64,000 bases of DNA from Tragulus kanchil (Eukaryota > Chordata > Mammalia > Artiodactyla > Tragulidae), in contig JAIOJX010000032.1 of assembly GCA_022376925.1 (NCBI GenBank), positions 169,719,979 to 169,783,978 on the forward strand, given 5' to 3'. Shown piece by piece: positions 1 to 12,638 of the stretch. A model generated the notes under the pieces. That model saw only the letters and a list, made by a program, of their open reading frames with translations. It had not been told where the DNA came from and did not search any database. How positions within the stretch are numbered: position 1 is the stretch's first letter; the number at the start of each line of letters is the position of its first letter. The translations under genes were made by a program, and so were the position numbers.

Positions 1-1346
1 GGCCTTTCACTTCTCTTTTTTCTCAGCTGTTTGTACGGCTTCCTCAGGCAATCGTTTTGCCTTGTTGCATTTTTCTTTCTTGAGGATGGTTTGGTCACCA
101 CCTCCTGGACAGCGTCAGGAACCTCCCTCCATCATTACTCAGGAACTCCATCAGATCTAATCCCTTGAATCTGTCTGTCATCTCCACTGTATAATCCTAA
201 GGAATTTGATTTAGACCACACCTGAATTTTGGCCCAGTGGTTTTCCCTGGCTGTATTTTACTTTTAACTTTTAGAGTTTTGGTTTTACAGATATGTGTGT
301 TCCCAGATTAGTTATATGCATATCCCCCCCATCCCACCCCTCCAGACCGTCATACAGCACCCGTGAAGGATCTGCTTTTCTCACAGAGCAATGACTACAG
401 CTATTTTCTTCACATATGATAGTACAGATTTTCATGCTATTTCCTTTATGTCTCCCACTCACTCTTCCTTCCCCACAATGTCCATATGTCCACTGTCCAT
501 GTCTGTTTTCCCGTCGCTTCACTGCGTATGTTATCATTACCATCCTACTAGATTCCATATATATGTGTTAGTATATTGTACTTGTCCTTCTCTTTCTGAC
601 TGACTTCACTTTTTATGATAGGTCCTAGAGCCAGCCACCTCATTAGGGCTGATTCTTCTGCATTTCTTTTGACAGCTGAGTAGTATTCCATTGTATATAT
701 GTACCAAAGCTTTTGTATCCATTCGTTCGTCGATGGGCATCTAGGTTGCTTCCATGTTCTAGCTATTGTATAGAGAGCTGCAATGAACATTGGGGTACAG
801 GTGCCTCTTTCGGATTTAATTTCATCAGGGTATAAGCCACAGAGTGGGATTGCTGGGTCGTATGGTGCTTCTATTTTTAGTTTTTAAAGAAATCTCCATA
901 CTGTCTTCCATAGCGGCCCTATCAATCTGCGTTCCCACCAGCAATGCAGGAGTGTTCCCTCTAATTTTCTTGAAGAGATCTCTAGTCTTTCCCATTCTTC
1001 TCTGTTTGCACGTTTCACTTAAGAAGGTTCTCTTATCTCTCCTCCTTATTCTCTGGAACTCGGCATTCAGATGGGTTTTCCTTTTCTCCTTGGCCTTTCA
1101 CTTCTCTTTTTTCTCAGCTGTTTGTACGGCTTCCTCAGGCAATCGTTTTGCCTTGTTGCATTTTTCTTTCTTGAGGATGGTTTGGTCACCACCTCCTGGA
1201 CAGCGTCAGGAACCTCCCTCCATCATTACTCAGGAACTCCATCAGATCTAATCCCTTGAATCTGTCTGTCATCTCCACTGTATAATCCTAAGGAATTTGA
1301 TTTAGACCACACCTGAATGGCCCAGTGGTTTTCCCTGCTGTCTTCT
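1..1346. repeat. Tandem duplication D1, unit about 1091 bp (first copy cut by window start)
   Basis: Positions 1-258 recur at 1092-1346. The unit of the second copy runs about 259-1346, so most of the first copy lies before the window. Near the end of the first copy there are small differences (three extra t at about 229, an extra g at about 249), immediately before the junction. Confidence 0.9.
259..958 (-). mobile_element. LINE-1 3' end fragment
   Basis: Read on the minus strand, 790-548 encodes the C-terminal end of L1 ORF2, including MFIAALYTIARTWKQP and YIYTMEYYSAVK, followed by an L1 3' UTR down to about 259. The element is 5'-truncated at about 958, where it abuts BovB sequence. It is a dead fragment. 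Confidence 0.85.
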
Positions 1347-1440
1347 ATTTAAGTCTGAATTTTGTAGTAAGTTTTTGCCCAGTGGCTCTCCAGGCTGTGG
1401 AGCACTAATTTACTCTTTTGTATTCATACTTAAAGTGTCT
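961..1440 (-). mobile_element. BovB (RTE-type LINE) internal fragment
   Basis: The minus strand reads as the part of BovB ORF that lies before the reverse transcriptase, with many frame breaks. Positions 1-258 are another copy of its middle because of duplication D1. The family call is from memory of the BovB consensus, so the borders are approximate. Confidence 0.65.
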
Positions 1441-1499
1441 TGCTTTTCAGAGGAACATGTACATTGTATCTTCCATTATTAACAAAGAAAAAAAAAAAT

Positions 1500-1738
1500 T
1501 GGACTTCCCTGGTGGTCCAGTGGGTAAGGACACTGCCTTGCAGTGCAGGGGGCGCCGGTTCGATCCCTGGCCTGGGAAGATCCCACATGCCGTGGAGTGG
1601 CTGGACCCGTGTGTCCAGTTGTGAGCTGATGCTCTGGAGCGCATGCGCCCAGAGCCGATGCTCAGTAGTGAGGGGGGCTGCTGCAATGGGAGGCCCATAC
1701 AGGTCAGAGAATAGGGATAGATGAAAATAAATAAATAA
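1500..1738 (+). mobile_element. tRNA-derived ruminant SINE (CHR-type, g-type tail)
   Basis: It begins acttccctggtggtccagtg, has the tRNA-like B-box ggttcgatccctgg, then the tail ending gatgaaaataaataaat that is shared by most SINEs in this window. A duplicate is at 2590-2828. Confidence 0.85.
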
Positions 1739-1794
1739 AAAACCAATAGAGACCAAATTAAAACAAAAAAGTTTGTTTCTGTCTGATAACTTTT

Positions 1795-2063
1795 TGGGCG
1801 GGGGGCGGGGGGGGCACCTGTATTGGTCTTTCATTGATTTGTTTTCATCCGTTTTTGTTCTTTGACCTGTGTGGGCCTCCTATCACAGTGGCCTCTTTTG
1901 TCGCAGAGGCTCTGGGCGCATGCCCTCCCGAGCTCCGGCTCGGTAATTGGACACATTGGTCCAGCCGCTCCGCAGCACGTGGGATCTTCCCAGGCCAGGG
2001 ATTGAACCGGCGACCCTTGCACTGCAAGGCGGCGTCATTACCCACTAGACCACCAGGGAAGCC
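1795..2063 (-). mobile_element. tRNA-derived SINE of the same subfamily, reverse orientation
   Basis: The insertion is bounded by a perfect 16-bp target-site duplication, ctgtctgataactttt, at 1779-1794 and 2064-2079. Head (aagccctgg...) is on the right. Only 57 bp separate it from the opposite-facing SINE at 1500-1738. A duplicate is at 2885-3148. Confidence 0.88.
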
Positions 2064-3462
2064 CTGTCTGATAACTTTTGAAATGAAATTGTTTCTTGCA
2101 GTTTTCATAGGGATGAAGAGCTTGAGGAGTTGTGTGCTTTTTTTTCTGTGTTGTTTTAGGTGTTCACTGCTTTGTTGTTAAACTTTTCAAGTAGAAGCTT
2201 AAACTTTGGAGTCAGACAGTCTCGGGTCAGACCCTCAGGCATTCTTGGTCTCCTGACCTCGGGCAGTCCTTTAGTCTATAGTGACGATCATTCTGGCACC
2301 TAGTTCCATAGACCTGTTAGGAGAGTTCATTGATATAATATGGATCAGCAAAGGGCCTGACCATAAACATAGTAAGCCTAAGGAATTTGATTTAGACCAC
2401 ACCTGAATGGCCCAGTGGTTTTCCCTGCTGTCTTCTATTTAAGTCTGAATTTTGTAGTAAGTTTTTGCCCAGTGGCTCTCCAGGCTGTGGAGCACTAATT
2501 TACTCTTTTGTATTCATACTTAAAGTGTCTTGCTTTTCAGAGGAACATGTACATTGTATCTTCCATTATTAACAAAGAAAAAAAAAAATTGGACTTCCCT
2601 GGTGGTCCAGTGGGTAAGGACACTGCCTTGCAGTGCAGGGGGCGCCGGTTCGATCCCTGGCCTGGGAAGATCCCACATGCCGTGGAGTGGCTGGACCCGT
2701 GTGTCCAGTTGTGAGCTGATGCTCTGGAGCGCATGCGCCCAGAGCCGATGCTCAGTAGTGAGGGGGGCTGCTGCAATGGGAGGCCCATACAGGTCAGAGA
2801 ATAGGGATAGATGAAAATAAATAAATAAAAAACCAATAGAGACCAAATTAAAACAAAAAAGTTTGTTTCTGTCTGATAACTTTTTGGGCGGGGCGGGGGC
2901 CCCTGTATTGGTCTTTCATTGATTTGTTTTCATCCGTTTTTGTTCTTTGACCTGTGTGGGCCTCCTATCACAGTGGCCTCTTTTGTCGCAGAGGCTCTGG
3001 GCGCATGCCCTCCCGAGCTCCGGCTCGGTAATTGGACACATTGGTCCAGCCGCTCCGCAGCACGTGGGATCTTCCCAGGCCAGGGATTGAACCGGCGACC
3101 CTTGCACTGCAAGGCGGCGTCATTACCCACTAGACCACCAGGGAAGCCCTGTCTGATAACTTTTGAAATGAAATTGTTTCTTGCAGTTTTCATAGGGATG
3201 AAGAGCTTGAGGAGTTGTGTGCTTTTTTTTCTGTGTTGTTTTAGGTGTTCACTGCTTTGTTGTTAAACTTTTCAAGTAGAAGCTTAAACTTTGGAGTCAG
3301 ACAGTCTCGGGTCAGACCCTCAGGCATTCTTGGTCTCCTGACCTCGGGCAGTCCTTTAGTCTATAGTGACGATCATTCTGGCACCTAGTTCCATAGACCT
3401 GTTAGGAGAGTTCATTGATATAATATGGATCAGCAAAGGGCCTGACCATAAACATAGTAAGC

Positions 3463-4555
3463 CCGGAAATAATAGCCATTTTTCTAAACAACAAATTGTA
3501 GAAGTCCTTTGAAGTATCTTATGATAAACTTCAGTTCTCATTTTAAGCACCTAGGATATGCCAGTACTATCTGAATTAAAAAAGAAACACTGTAGCTCTG
3601 TGTGTGTCCTACTTCCAACAAGCCATTTTTTAAGCATAAGATAGGAACAAGGCATTTATTATGAAACCTTACTTAAAAACCTTGAGCTCTTGCTTTTTAA
3701 AGCTGATGACAAAACTTAAGCGCTTAAGTCTTTTTTTTTTTTTTTTAAATGGGTTTGGTATGGAAATTAGTAACTTAATGTTTAGCTTTTCTTTTATAGT
3801 GATTTCCAGATCCTAGTTTCAGTTGTTATTGAACAGCGCTAACATCAAACTTTCTCTTCCACGGGACTCACCTAATTAGGTGAAACTCGATCCACCGTAT
3901 CACTCTGCTGTAACAGCAGTGGTCTGTCTTGTTTCATTGGGACTTCTTATCGAGGTTCCTGTCATTAGTGCCTGAATTTAGAGTCCATGAAGCCTAAGGG
4001 ACACCTGTTGAAGTGTTTTTCTTTGTAAATGGCATAGATAACCTCCGAGCACTGAGACTCTTGTTTTCTACTCTTGAGGTTTGCTCAGTTTTCTAAAGAT
4101 GAGAAACATTTTGAGAATGGTAACTCAGAGCATTGTAAGCAAATTCAAAGGAGCCTCATGGTTTTTAAGAGCTGGTTCAAACCTGAAAGACAGAATAGAC
4201 AGAGTCATTTGTAAGAAAGATAGGAGGCCTGTTGGATTTAACTTTTTAAAGTGTATTCTGATTTTGTACCAAAATTAATATTTGCTTGGTGTGTCTATAC
4301 ACGTGATTATATTAAAGTGCTCTTCAGAGACATTGCTTTGCTAACTATCCCTGTTTTGAGCTTTGTTTCCTGCTTGCAGAAGGAAAAATACTCGACTTTG
4401 GTATTAGCAGACATGAAAAAATAGGATTTGGACAATCATCAGTCTTTATTACTGGAGAAAAGAAAGATAAATACAAAGAAATGATATATTTAAAGTTGTT
4501 TCCATTGAAAAAAATATTTTACTGATTTTATATGTTGAATAATTGGTATAGCTAG
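3463..4555. other. Intron 1, no recognised element
   Basis: AT-rich intronic sequence with a poly-T run at 3730-3746. I see no open frame of interest, exon or young repeat here. Confidence 0.6.
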
Positions 4556-5330
4556 ATATTTTTAAATAATAGCTTTATTGATATATATATTTCACATACC
4601 ATCACATTCACACTTTTGAAGTATGTAATTTAGTGATTGTAATATATTCACATATTTGTGTAACCATCATCACTAGCATAGGTTAGAATGTTTTCTTCAC
4701 CCCAAGAAGAAGCCCTGTACCCATTAGCGGTCATTTCCTCTTCCTCTTTCCTCTCATCCCCTGGCAGCCACCAGTCTGTGGTCTGCCTCACGAGACTCTG
4801 GACGTCTCATGTAAGTAGAACCGTTCGACGTGAACTTTTTTTTTTTTTTTCAATTTTTGGCCACTTTTATTGGTGTTTCATTTCTTTATTTTCATCCATC
4901 TTTGTTCTTTGGTCTGTGTGGGCCTCCCATCCCAGTGGCCTCTCCCGTAGCAGAGCACCAGCCTTGGGCGCATGCGCTCCAGAGCGCTGGCTCGTAATCC
5001 ACCAGTCCAGCCGCTGCGCAGCATGTGGGATCTTCCCCGGGCCAGGGATTGAACTGGCGCCTCCTGCAGTGCAAGGCAGACTCTTCAGCCACTGGGCCAC
5101 CAAGGAGCCCCGCCCCTCCCCACGTGACCTTTCGTATCTGGCTTTTTTCACAGGGCATCGTGTTTCTAAGGTTGATCATGCTGGTAGAATTCACTTCAGT
5201 CCTTTTTATGGTGGAGCAGTATTCCGTTGTGTAGCTAATTGTACAGTGTCTGTTTATCCACTCATTCGTTTTGATTGTTTCCAGTGTTCTCTGTTAAGAG
5301 TATTGCTGCTATAACTTTTTTGTTCAAGTT
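4556..5330 (-). mobile_element. Old mammalian LINE-1 3' region, split by a SINE
   Basis: The sequence resembles the 3' end of old L1M elements (tttattgatatatatatttcacatacc onwards, then ggtggagcagtattccgttg) on the minus strand. It is interrupted at about 4838-5111 by a younger SINE. Confidence 0.6.
4838..5111 (-). mobile_element. tRNA-derived SINE inserted in old L1
   Basis: Poly-T on the left and the head motif on the right (caccaaggagcccc) show reverse orientation. Imperfect target-site repeats acgtgaactt and acgtgacctt flank it at about 4828 and 5120. Confidence 0.8.
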
Positions 5331-6174
5331 TTATGTAGACATATGTTTTTAATTCCCTTGACTGTATACCTAGGGAGTAGATCAGTGTTTTTCCAGAATA
5401 CATCTAGGAGTATACTTTCTTGAATTTTACAAAGAAATACGTAGAAAGAGGAAGTCTTACTCTGAGAATTGTTGGTACACATAATTTAAAATTTTGTAAG
5501 GTCAGCAAAATGTAATTAGAATATCTATTATAGTGAGATCATCCTTCTAGTTAAATAATGAGAAAAATGTATGATTCTTTGTTTTGGTTCTCTTGTGTGA
5601 TTAACTTTTGCATTTCAGATAGTTTCAGCTGTAGACACTACGTAAAACTTGGTTCGTTGAGAAGTTATTAAGTAATGGGGAGTATATTATAAGCACGAAG
5701 ATATTACTTAAATTTCCCTGGTTTTCTTTGTGCTTTTGGAGTGGTTTAGAGGAATGGTCCAGCCAGGCCAGGGTTGATCCCGTGAGGGTGTCATCGGTTC
5801 GGAGACCTTGGACAGGTTCTTCCGCCTCTCCAGCCGCCTTTCCCTAGTCCCTGAAGGGAAGGGTGGTGTTCGCCTCGCAGCATTGGCGTGAGGATTGAGG
5901 ATGTGTGAAGGGTGGATGTCTCTGTCTAGGACTGAGCACTGGGAGCCGTGGGTGGGAGCGCTCTCCCCCAGGGCGGTGATTTTTCATTTAATCCTGGAGG
6001 ATTTTGTGAGGCCCTGAAAGCAGTATCTTCCACACTTCGTGGAAGCACCTTTGGCGGGGTGACCCAGTCTTAGACACACTCGCGAATCTCTGCGTGGATA
6101 CATGCAGTCAGAATTTCAGGAGATAACACTTGACCTTTACCGTGTGTGCTGTACTGGTTTATTTTTTTTTGTTT
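5331..6174. other. Intron 1, no recognised element
   Basis: Mostly AT-rich with a more GC-rich part at 5750-6060. No exon, RNA gene or clear repeat was recognised. Confidence 0.55.
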
Positions 6175-7140
6175 TAAAATTAATAGACTATTTTCTAGAG
6201 TAGTTTTAGGCTTACAGGAAAATTGAGGCCCCTGTTTTCCCTGTTATTAACATCTTGCTTGGTGGGGTACATTTGTTACAATATTCATACATTGTTACTA
6301 ACTGAGGTCATAGCTTACCTGAGGGTTCACTCGGGCCCTTCTGTGGGTTTTGAGGAATGCGGAGTGTCTTTTATCTTCCAGTGTAGTATCATTCAGGGTA
6401 GTTCACCAGTTTAAACATTCTTGTGCTTCATCCACGCATCCTTCTTTCCAGCCTCAACTCCTGACAACCACTGATCTTTCTACTGTCTCCACAGTTCTTT
6501 TCTAGAACATCAGATAGTTGGACTCATACACTGTGGCGCCTTTTCAGAGTGCTTCCTTTCACCCAGCCACGTGCGTCTGTTTCCTCTGTGTCTTCTTGTG
6601 ACTTGGTAGCTATTTTCATCACTGCTTGGCACCCATTGTCTGCACTCCCCCGGTATATTTATCCATTCCTTCATCTGCTGAGGGATAGCTGGGTGACTCT
6701 TTTAAGTTTTGACAGTTATGAATAAAACTGTTATAAACATTCACGTGTAGGTTTTTGTGTAGGTACAGGTTCTCAGCTCATTTGGGTAAATACCAAGAAT
6801 CTTAATGTTGGACCCGTGCTAAGAGTGTGTTTAGTTTTGTAAGAAACTGTGAGACTGTCTTCCAGAGGCAGTCTCTGTTCACATTTCCCAGAAGTTTCCC
6901 CTGGCTCCCTGTCCCCATCACCCTTGGTATTGCCAGTGTTCTGGATTTTGGACACTCTGGTGAGTGTGTGGTAGTTTCTTTGATGAGGTGTCTGTTGGGA
7001 TCTTTTATCTGCTTTTTGGTTGAGTTCTTTATTTTCTTATTACTGGGTTTTAAGAGTTGTTTGTGTATTTAGCATACAAATCAGTTACCCACTTTATGAA
7101 TATTTTCTTCTAGACTGGTCTTTTCACTTCCTTACTACTG
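6175..7140 (-). mobile_element. Old mammalian LINE-1 3' region
   Basis: The stretch resembles L1M 3' sequences in reverse: a poly-T start, then ccaaccactgatctttctac-like and taaaactgttataaacattc-like segments in the expected order. It is strongly diverged, so borders and subfamily are uncertain. Confidence 0.55.
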
Positions 7141-8351
7141 TTTTTTTCTGTGTGTGTGTGTTTGGTTTTTATTTTCTGTTCAAGTATGGTTGATCGGCAG
7201 TGTGGTGGCAGAGCGCTGTTTTCCATTGTTCTGCTCCATTAAAAACAGAACTGGCCCTGAGGGCACGAGCGGGTTGTGCTGCATATCAGGAGGTCACAAC
7301 CTGTGGTTTGAAAATCAGTGTCGACTCTGTTGCCACACGGTCCCCACGGACGGTGTCAGCACAGCCGCCTGCATTCTGGGTGGCGCTTCCTGTGGATGCG
7401 GGTGTCAGGGCTGACGCGGCCCTTTCCCTGGTGTGGAGGCTTCCTGAAGCTCTAGTGCCTGGGTGAGGGGTGACCAGTGCTTCACCCCCACACAGGCGGT
7501 GGCGCTCTGGCGCATCTTGGCTTCCTGGAGCGGTTTGTGAGTTTTACATTTCAGCAAGGTTTTAGACAGGTTCCCCCCAAATGCATTTGCTTTTGGGTAC
7601 TGGAAGAACTGAATAAGGAAGGTGAAAGGAAGCTGAGATGTGTATTTTGTATTCCCAGGAGTAGTGTATAACCAGATTTCACCAGTTCAAGCTAGTGAGA
7701 GGAAGTTTTCACATGATAGAATATATTTTTTTAAATATTAAATTATTAAAGCAAATAAAAACAGTGACTTGAACTAAATATAATTGATATGGTTTTTGAG
7801 GATCTAATTTAAGGGTCATTTAACTGTATTAGTCTCTTCTTGTGAGGAGATGCCACTCAAAAATGTAAATGAATCTGTCCTCTGAAGAGTGTTAAATACT
7901 TCTCACTTACTTAAAAATATTTTTTTTTCTTGTTGTTCAAAGGCAGGTTCTAGTTCTTTGCCAAAATAATATGAGTTCTAATTATGAAAATTGAATTTTA
8001 ATATGATCTTATTCAACTGTTTGTTCTTCTTTGGAGTTAATTCTTTTCCCCAGTGTGTGCAGGGGTGAGGGCTGGGGCTTGCCCCGGCACCCTGCGGTGC
8101 CGCCTTGTGGAAGAGGGAGGGCTTTCCCATGGGATGTCTGGGATGTCTCGGTTTGAGTGAAATCTGCCAAATATCATATGTGTATGTACACGCTTCTGAC
8201 TTTTACACTAATGTTTTAAAGGCTCTTTTCCTTCTTCTCTCTAATGTGGAATAACTCAGTGATTAGAGGGGTAAACTATTGACTTTTCTTCCCCATGGAG
8301 ATCTTGAAGACACTCCAGGAAGACGGACCCTGCCGTTTGTCACTCTCCCTA
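7141..8351. other. Intron 1, no recognised element
   Basis: A GC-richer part at 7200-7470 lies beside AT-rich sequence. Short open frames occur but none resembles a known protein. Confidence 0.55.
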
Positions 8352-10503
8352 CCCTAAGGCAAACGTTCTGTACGCTTGGGAGTGTGCGGAGCACCTGCTC
8401 TGGGCCGGGCCCTGCTCTCGGCGGGGGTGGTGCGCTGAGCAGCTGAACCCCTGCTCCCCAGGAGCAGAGGCTCTGGCTGGGCGGCCGGTCAGCAGATCCA
8501 CACACAGCTTCCACGGGGTGAGCGCCAGGGGAAGCAGGGCAGAGGGGGCGGCCCGGTGGGACGGAGGCGGCTGCCTTGGATCAGGCCGTTAGTGAGCAGA
8601 CGTCCTAAAGGCTCTGCCCTGGCCGTGACTGCGTCAGGGGTTGACCTCTGGGCAGTTTCTCTGTGTGGCTCAGACGTTCTTGAGAGGGAGGCTAAGGTGC
8701 CCTCTTTGATTGGATATGGTCGTGCAGGGAGCTGCCTGCTGGGCTGCCTCTGTCTTTCATGTACCGAGTACCACTTATTCACGTGTTTCACTTATTCATG
8801 TGTTTCATTCATGAGTTAGAGAACACACGTGCTGCCCTCAGTGGCCTCATGACCATTCTGGGTTTTTAAACAACTTTTTAAAAACTAAAAATATGTACAA
8901 CTTGAGACACACTTGGATAATTTCAAGAGCAGGTTACTCCACTGAGTCTTAAAACTGTTCCAGTAGAGAATGTCATCATAAAAACCATTGATAATTTGGT
9001 GCGAGCGTGCCGTGCCTGGAAGAGCCACGGTCTGTTACAGGAGAGCAGAAGAGGAGGCTCAGATGCTCGCTGGGCGGGGAGGGAGACGGTGGTCGGCAGA
9101 TGCTCCCAGGAGGCGGCGGACGTGGTGGATGATGGAGACGGAGGGGCAGGGCGGGCAGGGTCTGGAGCGTGACCTGTCGCTGCAGAGGGGACAGTCTGAG
9201 GAGGAAAGGCATGTAAGGCGTCTGACCATCACACATTGTACTTGTTACAGCACAGAGTATAAGTTTTCGTGTGTTTTCTAACTGTAGTTAACCAAATCTT
9301 TTATCTTCAACGTGTCAATTTTTTAGGAGGAATAAGCATTAACTTTTTTCTGTCTTCTTAGTCCTTAACTCTGTCGGGTTTCATCTCTGTACTCAATATT
9401 AAGAAAAATAAAGGTAGACAAGAAACGCCTTTTCATCCCTAAGGCAAACGTTCTACGCTTGGGAGTGTGCGGAGCACCTGCTCTGTGCCTGGTCCGGCTC
9501 TGGGCGGGGGTGTTGCGCTGGGCAGCTGAAGCCCTGCTTCCCAGGTGCAGAGGTTCTGGGTGTGTGGCCGGTCAGCAGATCCACACACAGCTTCCACGGG
9601 GTGAGCGCCAGGGGAAGCAGGGCAGAGGGGGCGGCCCGGTGGGACGGAGGCGGCTGCCTTGGATCAGGCCGTTAGTGAGCAGACGTCCTAAAGGCTCTGC
9701 CCTGGCCGTGACTGCGTCAGGGGTTGACCTCTGGGCAGTTTCTCTGTGTGGCTCAGACGTTCTTGAGAGGGAGGCTAAGGTGCCCTCTTTGATTGGATAG
9801 GGTCGTGCGGGGAGCTGCCTGCTGGGCTGCCTCTGTCTTTCATGTACCGAGTACCACTTATTCACGTGTTTCACTTATTCATGTGTTTCATTCATGAGTT
9901 AGAGAACACACGTGCTGCCCTCAGTGGCCTCATGACCATTCTGGGTTTTTAAACAACTTTTTAAAAACTAAAAATATGTACAACTTGAGACACACTTGGA
10001 TAATTTCAAGAGCAGGTTACTCCACTGAGTCTTAAAACTGTTCCAGTAGAGAATGTCATCATAAAAACCATTGATAATTTGGTGCGAGCGTGCCGTGCCT
10101 GGAAGAGCCACGGTCTGTTACAGGAGAGCAGAAGAGGAGGCTCAGATGCTCGCTGGGCGGGGAGGGAGACGGTGGTCGGCAGATGCTCCCAGGAGGCGGC
10201 GGACGTGGTGGATGATGGAGACGGAGGGGCAGGGCGGGCAGGGTCTGGAGCGTGACCTGTCGCTGCAGAGGGGACAGTCTGAGGAGGAAAGGCATGTAAG
10301 GCGTCTGACCATCACACATTGTACTTGTTACAGCACAGAGTATAAGTTTTCGTGTGTTTTCTAACTGTAGTTAACCAAATCTTTTATCTTCAACGTGTCA
10401 ATTTTTTAGGAGGAATAAGCATTAACTTTTTTTTTCTGTCTTCTTAGTCCTTAACTCTGTCGGGTTTCATCTCTGTACTCAATATTAAGAAAAATAAAGG
10501 TAG
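8352..10503. repeat. Tandem duplication D3, unit about 1085 bp
   Basis: Copies are 8352-9417 and 9437-10503, with 19 unmatched bases between. After about 8500/9585 the copies are almost identical, but the first 150 bases of each differ at many positions (for instance gggccgggccctgct against gtgcctggtccggct). A T-run near 9350 is three bases longer in the second copy. Confidence 0.95.
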
Positions 10504-12638
10504 CACTGCCCATTAGATTGTGTTGTTATTGTTCAGTTGCTCAGTCATGTCCAACTCTCTGTGACCCCATGAACTACAGCGCACCAGGCTTCGTGTCCTT
10601 CACTGCCTTCCTGAGTTTGCTCAAAGTCATGTCTGCTGAGTCAGTGACGCCATCCAGCCACCTCATGCTCTGTCGCCCCTCCTCCTGCCCTCAGTCTCTC
10701 CCCGCATCAGGGTCTTTTCCAGTCAGTTGACTGTTCGCATCAGATGGCCAGAGTATTGCAGTTTCAGTGTCAGTCCTTCTAGTGAGTATTCAGGGTTGAT
10801 TTCCTTTAGGATAGACTGGCTTCATCTCCTTGCTGTCCAGAGGACTCTCAAGAGTCTTCTCCAGCACCACAGTTTGAAAGCATCAATTCTTCAGTGCTCA
10901 GCCTTCTTGATGGTCCAACTCACATCCATATCCGACAACTGGGAAAACCATAGCTTGGACTCTATGGACCTTTGTCAGCAGTGATGTCTCTGCTTTTTGA
11001 TATGCTGTCTAGGTTTGTCATAGCTTTTCTTCCAAGGAGCAAGCGCCTTTTAATTTATGGCTGCAGTCACCATCTGCAGTGATTTTGGAGCCCAAGAAAA
11101 TGAAATCTGACACTGTTTCTACTTTTCCCCCATGTATTTGTCATGAAGTGATAGGACTGGATGCCATGATCTTTGTTTTTTGAATGTTGAGTTTTAAGGC
11201 AGCTTTTTCACTCTCCTCTTTCACCTTTATAAAGAGGCTCTTTAGTTCCTCTTCGCCTTCTGCCATTAAGGCGGTATCCTCTGTGGACCTGAGGTTATTG
11301 ATATTTCTCCCAGCAGTCTTGATTCCAGCTTGTGCTTCATCCAGCCTGGCATCTTGCATGCTGTGCTCTTCATAGAATTTAAATAAGCAGGTGACAGTAT
11401 ACAGCCTGGATGTTCTCCTTTCCCAGTCTGGAACCAGTCTGTTGCTCCATGTCCAGTTCTGGCTGCTGCTTCTTGTCCTGCTGACAGGTTTCTCGAGAGG
11501 CAGGTAAGGTGGTCTGGTGTACCGGAGGAATAAGCATTAACTTTTTTTTTCTGTCTTCTTAGTCCTTAACTCTGTCGGGTTTCATCTCTGTACTCAATAT
11601 TAAGAAAAATAAAGGTAGCACTGCCCATTAGATTGTGTTGTTATTGTTCAGTTGCTCAGTCATGTCCAACTCTCTGTGACCCCATGAACTACAGCGCACC
11701 AGGCTTCGTGTCCTTCACTGCCTTCCTGAGTTTGCTCAAAGTCATGTCTGCTGAGTCAGTGACGCCATCCAGCCACCTCATGCTCTGTCGCCCCTCCTCC
11801 TGCCCTCAGTCTCTCCCCGCATCAGGGTCTTTTCCAGTCAGTTGACTGTTCGCATCAGATGGCCAGAGTATTGCAGTTTCAGTGTCAGTCCTTCTAGTGA
11901 GTATTCAGGGTTGATTTCCTTTAGGATAGACTGGCTTCATCTCCTTGCTGTCCAGAGGACTCTCAAGAGTCTTCTCCAGCACCACAGTTTGAAAGCATCA
12001 ATTCTTCAGTGCTCAGCCTTCTTGATGGTCCAACTCACATCCATATCCGACAACTGGGAAAACCATAGCTTGGACTCTATGGACCTTTGTCAGCAGTGAT
12101 GTCTCTGCTTTTTGATATGCTGTCTAGGTTTGTCATAGCTTTTCTTCCAAGGAGCAAGCGCCTTTTAATTTATGGCTGCAGTCACCATCTGCAGTGATTT
12201 TGGAGCCCAAGAAAATGAAATCTGACACTGTTTCTACTTTTCCCCCATGTATTTGTCATGAAGTGATAGGACTGGATGCCATGATCTTTGTTTTTTGAAT
12301 GTTGAGTTTTAAGGCAGCTTTTTCACTCTCCTCTTTCACCTTTATAAAGAGGCTCTTTAGTTCCTCTTCGCCTTCTGCCATTAAGGCGGTATCCTCTGTG
12401 GACCTGAGGTTATTGATATTTCTCCCAGCAGTCTTGATTCCAGCTTGTGCTTCATCCAGCCTGGCATCTTGCATGCTGTGCTCTTCATAGAATTTAAATA
12501 AGCAGGTGACAGTATACAGCCTGGATGTTCTCCTTTCCCAGTCTGGAACCAGTCTGTTGCTCCATGTCCAGTTCTGGCTGCTGCTTCTTGTCCTGCTGAC
12601 AGGTTTCTCGAGAGGCAGGTAAGGTGGTCTGGTGTACC
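10409..12638. repeat. Tandem duplication D4, unit 1115 bp
   Basis: Copies 10409-11523 and 11524-12638 abut exactly and keep a constant offset of 1115 at both ends. Its first 95 bases are also the last 95 of D3, so that short block is present three times. Most of the unit is BovB sequence. Confidence 0.97.

Larger units (their letters stand above)
1287..3462. repeat. Tandem duplication D2, unit about 1090 bp
   Basis: Copies 1287-2376 and 2377-3462 are directly abutting. The only clear difference is a G-run at about 1797-1817, shorter in the second copy (2887-2902), giving an offset of 1090 before and 1085 after it. Both copies contain the same two SINEs. Confidence 0.97.
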
